NCBI GenBank assembly: GCA_020724025.1
Contig: DYHU01000114.1
Span: 1 to 10,947, forward strand
Direction of reading: 5' to 3'
DNA from: Syntrophorhabdus sp.
Lineage (GTDB): Bacteria > Desulfobacterota > BSN033 > UBA1163
Length of the DNA: 10,947 nucleotides
Shown here: piece by piece, positions 1 through 6,733 of the stretch
Layout: each line of letters begins with the position of its first letter
Position numbering within the stretch: position 1 is the first letter of the stretch
Made by a program: the position numbers and the translations under genes
Notes under the pieces: model-generated
Seen by the model: the letters and a program-made list of their open reading frames with translations, nothing else
Told to the model about the DNA's origin: nothing
The model's database searches: none

Positions 1-1002
1 GCAAATGCCAGCGTGACCGATGTCAAAGGAGACCGCAATCTGGGCCCCCATGAACAGCCTGATAAGGATATGTACCTTCGCGTCGTCGACCAGACCCAAG
101 AGGGGATCATCGTCAGAGGAGCCAAGGCCCACCAGACCGGGTCAGTCAGTTGCCATGAGGTGATCGTCCTTCCAACGCGTGCGATGGGGAAGGGGGATGA
201 GGATTATGCCCTGGCCTTTGCCATCCCTTCCGACACAAAGAACCTCATTCATGTGGTGGGAAGGAATTCGATGGATACCCGCGAGATCGAAGGAGTCGAT
301 TGCGGAAATATCCGGTACAGCAAGTACTGCCCCACCCTCATCTTTGATGAGGTGTTGGTGCCATGGGACCGAGTCTTCATGTTTAGAGAAGTTGAATTTG
401 CAGGAGAGATGGTGAATCGCTTTTCTGCTTTTCACCGTCAATCTCATGGCGGCTGTAAATCGGGAAAGATCGATGCCATGACCGGCGCCGCCCTGATGAT
501 GATGGAATATAACGGGACATCAAAAGTGAGCCACCACAAGGAGAAGGTGATCAACATGATCCATATGGCGGAGACCCTTTATGGTTGCAGCCTGGCGGCC
601 TCCTATGAGGGAAAGAAGGAACCTTCGGGCACCTATTTCATCGATCCCATCCTGGCCAATGCCTCCAAGATTCACGAAGGGAAAGAGATGGCTGAAGCCA
701 CCCGCCAGATGATCGATATCGCCGGTGGTTTTGTGGCAGACCTGCCTTCTGACAGGGATTTCGAAAATCCTGAGATCGGTGAGCTTTTGAAAAAATATTT
801 AAAGGGCGCTACGGGTATACCGGTTGAGAAAAGGATCAAGATGCTCCGACTGGTTGAGAAAATGGCCATGGAGAGCGCTGATACGATCTCCGATATACAC
901 GGAGGAGGTTCCCCTGCCGCCCACCGGCTTACGATCTTCAGGGAATCGGACATCGACTACAAAAAGAACTGCGCCAAACGTCTGGCCTGCATTGAGGATT
1001 AG
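1..1002 (+). CDS. 4-hydroxybutyryl-CoA dehydratase / HpaB superfamily enzyme, 5'-truncated
   Basis: The frame is open from base 1 to the TAG at 1000-1002, so the gene starts before the window; the GTG at 13 is only the first in-window start-like codon. About 333 residues are visible of a family near 490. Numbering from that GTG, the TDVKGDR and RGAKAHQTG stretches (residues 2-8 and 35-43) and the HRQSHGGCK stretch (141-149) are typical of the flavin-binding acyl-CoA-dehydrogenase-like fold of AbfD (4-hydroxybutyryl-CoA dehydratase / vinylacetyl-CoA isomerase) and the related HpaB hydroxylases. His141 and Cys148 have the seven-residue spacing of the AbfD [4Fe-4S] ligands His292 and Cys299, which favours AbfD over HpaB. 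The other two ligands (Cys99, Cys103) would lie upstream of the window. Lys149 matches AbfD Lys300. By my recollection of AbfD, Glu257, Tyr296 and Glu455 correspond here to Cys106, His145 and Ser293, so the exact reaction is uncertain. It is the first visible gene of a plus-strand catabolic cluster. Confidence 0.85.
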   Translation, partial: ANASVTDVKGDRNLGPHEQPDKDMYLRVVDQTQEGIIVRGAKAHQTGSVSCHEVIVLPTRAMGKGDEDYALAFAIPSDTKNLIHVVGRNSMDTREIEGVDCGNIRYSKYCPTLIFDEVLVPWDRVFMFREVEFAGEMVNRFSAFHRQSHGGCKSGKIDAMTGAALMMMEYNGTSKVSHHKEKVINMIHMAETLYGCSLAASYEGKKEPSGTYFIDPILANASKIHEGKEMAEATRQMIDIAGGFVADLPSDRDFENPEIGELLKKYLKGATGIPVEKRIKMLRLVEKMAMESADTISDIHGGGSPAAHRLTIFRESDIDYKKNCAKRLACIED

Positions 1003-1037
1003 GGAGGAAGGCCATGTCCATGGCCAAAACAAACTAA
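1002..1037 (+). other. Orphan ribosome-binding site with seven-codon ORF (possible gene remnant)
   Basis: A strong Shine-Dalgarno sequence, GGGAGGA (1002-1008), overlaps the stop of the preceding gene. Five bases later an ATG (1014) opens a frame that reads MSMAKTN and stops at TAA (1035-1037). The C-run of the palindromic repeat begins at the next base, 1038. The signal is as good as those of the real genes here, but the product is too short to be a recognisable protein. It may be the 5' end of a gene whose body was lost when the repeat arrived, a leader peptide, or chance. Confidence 0.35.
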
Positions 1038-1077
1038 CCCCCCCTTTTCCCCCCTTTATGAAAGGGGGGTTGGGGGG
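1038..1077. repeat. C/G-rich palindromic intergenic repeat
   Basis: Seven C, four T, six C and TTT are followed by an ATG loop (1058-1060), then AAA, six G, TT and six G. The inner stem (1049-1057 with 1061-1069) is nine perfect base pairs. The outer C and G runs can extend it with a small TTTT/TT bulge. Sequences of this form are common dispersed intergenic elements in environmental bacterial genomes, recognisable from spurious translations such as PPFIKGGKGG. The hairpin sits between the AbfD-like gene and dctP and could affect readthrough or mRNA stability, but it has no following T-run and is not called a terminator. Confidence 0.7.
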
Positions 1078-1109
1078 ATTGGTAAATTTAACGAGAAGGA
1101 GGTAGAGGA

Positions 1110-2129
1110 ATGAAGACGAAGAAGATGTTGACAGGTTTATGGGTAGCAAGTTTGTGTGGGATTTTTCTGACGGCTTTTTTTCTTGTAAAACCAGTGGCCG
1201 CCAAAGAGATTCGTGTTGCCACTGTCGCCCTTCCTGAAACGACTGTCCATCAAGGTCTCGATAGATGGAAGGCAGTGATTGAGGAACGTTCTGGAGGGAA
1301 GTTGGGCGTCAAGGTCCTCGGCCGTGCGGTTATGGGGGGTGACCGCGAAATGATCGAAGGTTGCCGGCTGGGTACCTTGGATGCAGGCATTGTAAGTGGT
1401 TCGGTCCTGGCCACTCTTATCCCCCAGTACTCCATGGTGGCTATGCCTTATCTTTTTAACAACCATGATGAGGTCAACGCCTTTTTAGATGGACCGATTG
1501 GCCAGAAGCTCTTCAAGATGCTGGAAGATAAAGGATTGGTGGGTCTCGGTTGGTCCACCTGGTCATTCCGCGGTATCTGGAATAATGTCAGACCTATCAC
1601 TAAGTCGAAAGACCTCAAAGGTCTGAAGATTCGGACCGTCGAAACCCCTCTGGATGTCTCCACCATGACCTATATGGGGGCCATTGGTACGCCGATTGCG
1701 TGGAGTGAGTGCCTGATCGGTCTAAAGCAGGGAACCGTGGACGGAATTTCGACAACTTATGGTCTGGGTTACCATCTCAAACTCTATGAACTTGCCAAAT
1801 TTGCATCCCGAACCAATCATTACTATGAAACCGCTCCACTCATCATGAGCAAAAAGCTTTTCGACTCCTTCACTCCGGAAGAGCAGAAGATGATCAAGGA
1901 AACGGCGGCGGAGGCCCTGCTCTGGGCCAGAAAAGAACAGGCACAATTTGAGGAAAAGGCCCAGTCCCTCCTGGAGGAGAAAGGTGTGAAAGTAAATTCC
2001 TTGAGCCCCAAGGCCTTTGAGGAATTTAGAGAAAGGACGAAGCCCGTTTATGAACAGTTCCGACTCAAGATTGGTTCGGAGTTTATGGACGAGGTGTTCG
2101 CCTTTATCAAGACGGTAAGAAAAAAATAG
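1110..2129 (+). CDS. dctP: TRAP transporter substrate-binding protein, DctP family
   Basis: This 339-residue periplasmic solute receptor would capture an organic acid anion and deliver it to the DctQ/DctM membrane subunits encoded next. Residues 1-31 form a signal peptide: a Lys-rich start, a hydrophobic core at about 9-26 and a V-A-A end before KEIRV, so cleavage after Ala31 is likely. The mature protein shows the DctP pattern throughout. GLKIRT (171-176) contains the conserved carboxylate-binding Arg (Arg175), and GLKQGTVDG (204-212) is the family signature. The C-terminal part is a charged helix ending in FIKTVRKK. The length is normal for the family. The ATG at 1110 has a strong AAGGAGG 6-12 bases upstream. 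A perfect hairpin follows the gene. The ligand cannot be deduced; the neighbours suggest a hydroxy- or oxo-carboxylate. Confidence 0.95.
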   Translation: MKTKKMLTGLWVASLCGIFLTAFFLVKPVAAKEIRVATVALPETTVHQGLDRWKAVIEERSGGKLGVKVLGRAVMGGDREMIEGCRLGTLDAGIVSGSVLATLIPQYSMVAMPYLFNNHDEVNAFLDGPIGQKLFKMLEDKGLVGLGWSTWSFRGIWNNVRPITKSKDLKGLKIRTVETPLDVSTMTYMGAIGTPIAWSECLIGLKQGTVDGISTTYGLGYHLKLYELAKFASRTNHYYETAPLIMSKKLFDSFTPEEQKMIKETAAEALLWARKEQAQFEEKAQSLLEEKGVKVNSLSPKAFEEFRERTKPVYEQFRLKIGSEFMDEVFAFIKTVRKK

Positions 2130-2144
2130 TCTGATCACCGATAA

Positions 2145-2175
2145 CCTGGGACGGGATCACCATTTCCGTCCCAGG
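2145..2175 (+). promoter_or_regulatory. Perfect 10-bp hairpin between dctP and dctQ
   Basis: CCTGGGACGG (2145-2154) is the exact reverse complement of CCGTCCCAGG (2166-2175). One G-T and one A-T pair extend the stem to 12 bp with a seven-base loop. No T-tract follows, so it is unlikely to be a full terminator. Its right arm runs into the AGGAG (2173-2177) upstream of the dctQ start. In binding-protein transporter operons such hairpins commonly protect the upstream binding-protein mRNA or reduce permease expression. That role is inferred here. Confidence 0.6.
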
Positions 2176-2189
2176 AGTCGGGGATAATT

Positions 2190-2660
2190 ATGAAAATGAA
2201 AAAGGCCTTAGACATCGTCGAAATGGCCATCCGGTTCATTTCCCGGGTATTTATAGGTGCCATCGTAGCCGTTATCTTTTATTCAGTCGTCATGCGTTAT
2301 GTATTCCAGCGCCCCCCCTTCTGGGCAGAAGAGTTGAGCCGATTCATTTTTATCTGGATCATCATGCTTGGAGCAGTTCTGGTCACCCGTGAACAGAGTC
2401 ACATCGAGATTGTTTTTATTGTTAATCTCCTCCCGAAGAAATGGAGGTTTGTTTTATCCATCTTTACCCGTCTCTTAATGATCGCCTTCTGTTGGGTGAT
2501 GGTTCAGCAAGGGCTGAAGATATACCCGATTGTAGCAGAGGCATCCTCACCCACCTTTGGAATCTCCATGGGGTGGTTATACTTATCCATTCCTGTGGGT
2601 GGCTTTTTGATGGGGATCTGCATTCTGGAGAATCTCTTTAAATCTTTTTTAAAACGATAA
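2190..2660 (+). CDS. dctQ: TRAP transporter small membrane subunit, DctQ family
   Basis: This 156-residue inner-membrane protein forms the TRAP membrane complex with DctM. Four hydrophobic segments are visible at about residues 17-36, 50-66, 85-106 and 126-148, the DctQ topology. The stretch at 36-62 (RYVF..PPFWAEELSRF....IIMLGA) is the family signature between the first two membrane helices, and H71-I-E lies just after helix two, as is usual. The ribosome-binding signal is weak: GGGGA at 2180-2184, and AGGAG at 2173-2177 in the hairpin arm. An in-frame ATG at 2196 would also serve. The 60-base gap after dctP holds the hairpin, while dctM follows after only 28 bases, which supports one transcript. 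Confidence 0.93.
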   Translation: MKMKKALDIVEMAIRFISRVFIGAIVAVIFYSVVMRYVFQRPPFWAEELSRFIFIWIIMLGAVLVTREQSHIEIVFIVNLLPKKWRFVLSIFTRLLMIAFCWVMVQQGLKIYPIVAEASSPTFGISMGWLYLSIPVGGFLMGICILENLFKSFLKR

Positions 2661-2688
2661 AGAGGGTTTCCTTCGAGGAGAAATTCGT

Positions 2689-3966
2689 ATGTTGATGGTC
2701 TATGCATTGATCGTTTTCCTTCTCCTTATCTCTATAAGAGTCCCTATCTACTTCTCCTTTGGCTTAACAGCCACCTTTGCCTGCATCGTGGGAGGCCTTC
2801 CCCTACAGATCATCGCACAGCGTCTCATGATCGGAATGGACTCGTTCGTCCTTTTGGCCGTCCCTGGGTTTGTGCTTGCCGGGGAGATCATGTGCCAGGG
2901 AGGGATCTCGAAGCGGATCGTCGATTTTTCAAAGGCCATTATCGGTCATCTTAAGGGTGGACTTACCATGGTGACAGTCTTAACCAGCATGATCATAGGC
3001 GGGATTGCGGGTTCGGCTGTGGCAGAGACGGCTGCCACAGCCTCTATCCTCATCCCTTCACTTGAGAAGGAGAAGTATCCGAAAGAATTTTCTGCAGCAT
3101 TGGTCGGAACAGCTGGACCGGTTGGCAATATCATTCCCCCATCGATTCCCATGGTCGTCTATTCGATGGTTTCAGGCCTTTCTCTACTCGACCTTTTCCT
3201 GGCTGGCTACTTTCCTGGGATGATTATCGGATTCAGCCTGATGGTATATTGCTACCTGGTTTGCAAGAAGAGAGGTTACGGTCGAACCACAACCCGTTTT
3301 TCCTGGAGTAATCTTCTGGTGGTTTTCAAGAGATCGATCTTGGCCATCATCATTCCCATCATCATCGTTGGAGGGATCGTCACTGGTGTGTTTACGCCAA
3401 CTGAATCGGCCATGATCGCTGTTGTCTACTCTTTAATTGTTACCATCCATATCTATAAGGAGATGACCTGGGCCAGTATGCCGAGTATATTGTTAACGAC
3501 TACCAAGACCTCAGCAAAGCTGGTGATGATCATGGGCGCCGGTTCTGTCTTTTCCTACATTTCGATCAACGAGGGGATCCCTGAACTCTTCAAAAATTTT
3601 ATGCTTGGAGTTTCGAGTAATAAATATGTCATTCTCCTCATACTGAACATCATCTTTCTCTTTGCAGGATTCCTGATCGATATCCTGGTGGCAACGATTA
3701 TCTTCGTGCCGGTTCTAATTCCATTGCAGCAGGCCCTGGGACTCGATCCTCTGCATATTGCCATGGTTTTTATTATCAACCTGTCGATCGGGCTTTTGAC
3801 CCCGCCTGTCGGTTATTCTCTCTATGTTTCATCGGCTATCTCTGGCGTCCCCGTGGAGAAGGTTTCACGTCATGCCATTCCTTTTGTGGCCATTATGTTC
3901 GCGATCCTGGGTCTGATGACGATCTTTCCACAACTAACGGTTTTTGTGCCCAGGTTATTTCGTTAA
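2689..3966 (+). CDS. dctM: TRAP transporter large permease subunit, DctM family
   Basis: This 425-residue polytopic inner-membrane protein is the ion-coupled transport subunit of the TRAP system. It is hydrophobic almost throughout, as expected for about 11-13 helices. Family signatures are clear: GGIAGSAVAETAA (104-116), the IIPPSIPMVVY stretch (148-158), and near the C-terminus the NLSIGLLTPPVG stretch (364-375). The length is typical and no frameshift is seen. GAGGAG (2675-2680) precedes the ATG at 2689 by eight bases. An in-frame ATG at 2695 is a less likely alternative. The cupin gene follows after 30 bases, so the whole TRAP set plus cupin probably forms one operon. Confidence 0.96.
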   Translation: MLMVYALIVFLLLISIRVPIYFSFGLTATFACIVGGLPLQIIAQRLMIGMDSFVLLAVPGFVLAGEIMCQGGISKRIVDFSKAIIGHLKGGLTMVTVLTSMIIGGIAGSAVAETAATASILIPSLEKEKYPKEFSAALVGTAGPVGNIIPPSIPMVVYSMVSGLSLLDLFLAGYFPGMIIGFSLMVYCYLVCKKRGYGRTTTRFSWSNLLVVFKRSILAIIIPIIIVGGIVTGVFTPTESAMIAVVYSLIVTIHIYKEMTWASMPSILLTTTKTSAKLVMIMGAGSVFSYISINEGIPELFKNFMLGVSSNKYVILLILNIIFLFAGFLIDILVATIIFVPVLIPLQQALGLDPLHIAMVFIINLSIGLLTPPVGYSLYVSSAISGVPVEKVSRHAIPFVAIMFAILGLMTIFPQLTVFVPRLFR

Positions 3967-3996
3967 TGGTTGGAGTCGTGAAGAAGGAGGAGTCGA

Positions 3997-4353
3997 ATGC
4001 ACTATGTCAAGGAAGAAGGCATCGCAGGAATTCAGTTACCCGGCAGGCTTTGGAAGAAGTTGATCGGACCTGAGGATGGTGGATGCAAGAATATGATTTT
4101 CGGAGTAGTTACTTTTCCTCCAGGCAGTGACCCAGGGACGCACGTCCACCCAGGGGAGGAGGAGATCATCTATGTTCTTTCAGGACGTGGTGAAACAAAG
4201 GTTGGAGGAAAGATCTATCCTTTGGAACCTGGCGTGGGAGTTTATATTGAACCTGAAGTGGAGCACGGCGTCAAAACACTGGGTGATGAACATTTAGTCC
4301 TGATCAGCGTATTTAGTCCACCTGTTAAGCCTGGTTCTTATGATAAGCGATAA
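3997..4353 (+). CDS. Single-domain cupin protein (Cupin_2 type)
   Basis: This small 118-residue soluble protein consists of one double-stranded beta-helix barrel. Cupin motif 1 is present as GSDPGTHVHPGEEE (43-56), giving metal ligands His49, His51 and Glu55 or Glu56. Motif 2 is PEVEHGV (86-92), with the fourth ligand His90. The full metal set suggests a metal-dependent enzyme, such as an isomerase, lyase or oxygenase acting on a small acid, though small cupins can also be sensors or binding proteins. A strong AAGGAGGAG sits just before the ATG. Placement directly after the TRAP permease implies that it acts on, or responds to, the transported compound. The specific reaction cannot be told from sequence. 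Confidence 0.9.
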   Translation: MHYVKEEGIAGIQLPGRLWKKLIGPEDGGCKNMIFGVVTFPPGSDPGTHVHPGEEEIIYVLSGRGETKVGGKIYPLEPGVGVYIEPEVEHGVKTLGDEHLVLISVFSPPVKPGSYDKR

Positions 4354-4475
4354 TGACCAAGTTCCAAGCACCAATAACCAGATAATAACCAATGACCAAA
4401 TTACAATATCCAAACGTTTTTTAAAAATAAGCAACTGGAGCTTATTTGGAATTTGGGATTTGGTTATTGGAATTT
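4354..4475. repeat. AT-rich self-complementary intergenic repeat
   Basis: The element starts directly after the cupin stop codon. The left half is rich in CCAA words and the right half in TTGG words, and the two are inverted copies. CCAATAACCAGAT (4371-4383) matches the complement of ATTTGGTTATTGG (4458-4470) with one mismatch. In the middle, AAATAAGC (4425-4432) pairs perfectly with GCTTATTT (4440-4447) around a seven-base loop. The whole could fold as a long imperfect hairpin. Elements of this look are common dispersed repeats in environmental genomes. No gene is seen in the gap; a clean ribosome-binding site for the next gene follows at about 4503-4509. Confidence 0.65.
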
Positions 4476-4515
4476 AATACAGCATGATTAACATCCCAGT
4501 TTAAGGAGGAATAAG

Positions 4516-5370
4516 ATGGAGCGAAGCAAATTGATTGAGGAGGTGAAGTACTACTTTGCAGAGTCTGATCACTGGAGACGTCTCTGCGCAGCACTCCAAG
4601 ATCCTGATCCCGAAGGGACTCATATCCATGCTTATGTAGAGACATCGGTACATCCTGATTCTCTGGAAGCGATCATGAAAGGGTACTTCAAAAAGAGAGG
4701 CTGGCCGTTGAGGCGAAAGATCGATCACATGGCCCCGAAGGCAGGGATGGGAAGCTTGCACGGTATGGAGCCAAAGGGTAAACCCCATTTTGACTTTCAA
4801 TGGTTCTTCAATAAGGATATAGGCTTAAGGGCATGTGAAGGAGGAGAGTCCGGTTGTAATCTCCTCATTTGGAATCGATGGTACATCAATCAATTCTATC
4901 GCCAGTTTCCATTTCGAAAAGTCGGCCCAAAGGAGGAAAAGGCGTTGAAAGCCTACTTCAAATTGGATCATTTTTTGAAGGGACTTGAATTTCCAGTCAT
5001 GCCAACCACGAACCACATGCATATCAATGTGCACACCCATGTCCATCCCAACAAGATAGCCAAATATGCTGAAGAGGCTTTAGCGCGCGAAGGCATTCAA
5101 CTCTACTACACTTGCCCGAATGTCTATCTCGTCAGTGGAAAATATCGAGGGAAGCTTGTCTTCATGTGCAAAAAACCTGAGGTAGTCTTTGACCTCGGAT
5201 GGCAGTTTGTTCCTGATGTAGTGATCGAGCCAGCATGGGAAACCTGGATCTTCGAAGCCAATCCTGGTTATGACGTATGGACATCCGATATGCTGGCTGA
5301 GGTCATGAGGGCGAACTATATCACACTGGATCAAAAAGAGATCGATGAGATTTTTAAAGCCTGTCGATAA
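4516..5370 (+). CDS. Unrecognised His-rich protein with internal duplication
   Basis: I do not recognise this 284-residue protein. It has no signal peptide or membrane segment, so it is probably cytoplasmic. Two regions share a repeat unit at a constant offset of 131 residues: HIHAYVETSVHP (36-47) and HMHINVHTHVHP (167-178). Each is followed by a 15-residue amphipathic helix-like stretch ending in Gly (Gly62, Gly193) and then Leu (65, 196). In the second copy, His167, 169, 173, 175 and 177 alternate as on one face of a beta strand, which suggests a metal site. Further His residues sit at 71, 82 and 91. The beta-alpha repeats recall a two-module ferredoxin-like arrangement, loosely like vicinal-oxygen-chelate or DOPA-dioxygenase-type proteins, but that resemblance is weak. 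AAGGAGG lies seven bases before the ATG. The stop codon overlaps the ribosome-binding site of the FAD dehydrogenase gene, so the two are co-translated and probably share a pathway. Confidence 0.85.
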   Translation: MERSKLIEEVKYYFAESDHWRRLCAALQDPDPEGTHIHAYVETSVHPDSLEAIMKGYFKKRGWPLRRKIDHMAPKAGMGSLHGMEPKGKPHFDFQWFFNKDIGLRACEGGESGCNLLIWNRWYINQFYRQFPFRKVGPKEEKALKAYFKLDHFLKGLEFPVMPTTNHMHINVHTHVHPNKIAKYAEEALAREGIQLYYTCPNVYLVSGKYRGKLVFMCKKPEVVFDLGWQFVPDVVIEPAWETWIFEANPGYDVWTSDMLAEVMRANYITLDQKEIDEIFKACR

Positions 5371-5374
5371 GGAG
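5369..5374 (+). promoter_or_regulatory. Ribosome-binding site deciding a TTG start
   Basis: AAGGAG overlaps the TAA stop of the upstream His-rich gene and lies six bases before an in-frame TTG at 5381. The in-frame ATG at 5345 has no comparable signal and would make the genes overlap by 26 bases. The TTG start also matches the usual N-terminus of this dehydrogenase family (LLESLIEIFG). Confidence 0.6.
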
Positions 5375-5380
5375 AGCTTT

Positions 5381-6733
5381 TTGCTTGAATCATTGATAGA
5401 GATTTTCGGACGGGAAAGGGTATCCAACGAGGAATTCGAGCTCCTCTGTTACTCAAGGGATGCAGGATCACTCCCGCCCAGATTACCCGAATACGTTGTC
5501 ATTCCCACTTCCAAAGACGAAATCCAACGTCTCTTCCATTTGGCAAAGAAAGAGAAGAAGCCCGTCATGGTCAGAGGCGCAGGATCGAGTATGTGTGGTG
5601 CTCCCATCCCACTGGTGGACTCTTCTATTATGATGGATCTCACAAGGATGAGAAGCATTGTGGATCTGAATGAAGAATCGATGTCGATCTTGGTCGAGGC
5701 GGGTATTACCTGGACCGAGGTGATCGAACATCTGGAAAAGAGGGGCTGGGAGTTGGGGTTGGAAGGCCCCTGGTCAGCGCCCTCGGCGACCGTAGGAGGA
5801 GCAATCGCAGTGGCTGCCATATCCATGGGAGCAGCACGATATGGGGGGCTTGGTTCTCAAATCCTCGGATTGGAAGTCATCCTTCCAGATGGAGAGATGA
5901 TCCGAACAGGATCAGGGGCCAATCCAGTTAACCTCATGGTGGCCAGGGATTGTAACGGGATCGATATGGCTGGTCTTTTTATCGGTTCCCATGGCACCCT
6001 TGGGGTCATCACTGAAGTGGCCTTAAAGATATATCCCCTTCACGAGATGGAAGATTATTTTGCCTTCTCATTTTCAGAATTAAAAGATGCGATTGAAGCC
6101 CTCCATGGCCTTGCAAAATATAGGATCCCTTATGATACCCGAATGTTCGTTCATCCCGTTCCTGAAGAGATCGGTGGAAGGGCAGGCATTGTCTTTATGC
6201 TGAAAGGAAGGAAGAGAGAGGTTCTGGCGCTAAGTCGCTTAGGGCTTGATCTCATGAGGACCGCAAAGGGCAAGGAGATTCCTGACTTCGGAAAAAGCTA
6301 TTATCAGGGAAGATTTACAACCCGCGCAGAGGCATTTGGAAAGGCAGGACCGGGTTGGCTTGAGGTGGCAGGATTTATTCCGATCAAACGGTATCCTGAA
6401 GTGGCAGCTCCGATCCTGGAATACTTCGCAGTACGAAATGTGGAGATCGAGCGATTGGGGATCAAGTGGAGTTTGGGAGGTCTTTTGGAAACGAATGCCG
6501 TCAATATTCCCATGGCCCTCTTCTGTAATGAATCGAATTCAGAGGCTTGGCAGAAGATTCTTGACTATCTTTGGGAACTGACAGATCTGATGTTTGGTCT
6601 CGGTGTCAGCCCCTACTGGATTGGTCACTTAAATCCATACTGGAAAAGAAAGGTTGGGAATTTTTATCAGGTTTATGAGCGAATTAAAAAGAGTCTCGAT
6701 CCTGACGGAATTCTCAATCCGGGATTGTTATGA
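5381..6733 (+). CDS. FAD-linked 2-hydroxyacid-type dehydrogenase (GlcD-like)
   Basis: This flavoprotein is of the VAO/PCMH family (FAD_binding_4 plus FAD-oxidase C domains), the type that oxidises 2-hydroxy acids such as glycolate or D-lactate. Numbering 450 residues from the TTG at 5381, the FAD domain spans about 35-220: VRGAGSSMCG (64-73) binds the pyrophosphate, TVGGAIA (137-143) is the second FAD motif, and GSHGTLGVITE (202-212) closes the domain. The substrate/cap domain follows, and the protein ends in the family signature LDPDGILNPG. If the ATG at 5345 is used instead, the protein has 462 residues. The stop codon overlaps the start of the next gene by four bases (ATGA), so this subunit and the Fe-S protein are very likely partners, the flavin passing electrons to the Fe-S clusters. 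A GlcE-like third subunit is not visible. Alkyl-DHAP-synthase-like activity is possible but less likely. Confidence 0.9.
   Translation: MLESLIEIFGRERVSNEEFELLCYSRDAGSLPPRLPEYVVIPTSKDEIQRLFHLAKKEKKPVMVRGAGSSMCGAPIPLVDSSIMMDLTRMRSIVDLNEESMSILVEAGITWTEVIEHLEKRGWELGLEGPWSAPSATVGGAIAVAAISMGAARYGGLGSQILGLEVILPDGEMIRTGSGANPVNLMVARDCNGIDMAGLFIGSHGTLGVITEVALKIYPLHEMEDYFAFSFSELKDAIEALHGLAKYRIPYDTRMFVHPVPEEIGGRAGIVFMLKGRKREVLALSRLGLDLMRTAKGKEIPDFGKSYYQGRFTTRAEAFGKAGPGWLEVAGFIPIKRYPEVAAPILEYFAVRNVEIERLGIKWSLGGLLETNAVNIPMALFCNESNSEAWQKILDYLWELTDLMFGLGVSPYWIGHLNPYWKRKVGNFYQVYERIKKSLDPDGILNPGLL

Noticed and set aside
799..1149. Minus-strand reading frame of 116 codons across the gap before dctP
   Set aside because: It overlaps two well-supported plus-strand genes, and its PPFIKGG-like core is just the translation of the palindromic repeat.
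4484..4504. Six-codon ATG frame just before the His-rich gene
   Set aside because: There is no ribosome-binding site, and its stop overlaps the Shine-Dalgarno region of the real gene.
5449..5826. Minus-strand frame of 125 codons inside the FAD dehydrogenase gene
   Set aside because: It lies wholly antisense to a gene with clear family motifs and shows no recognisable protein features.
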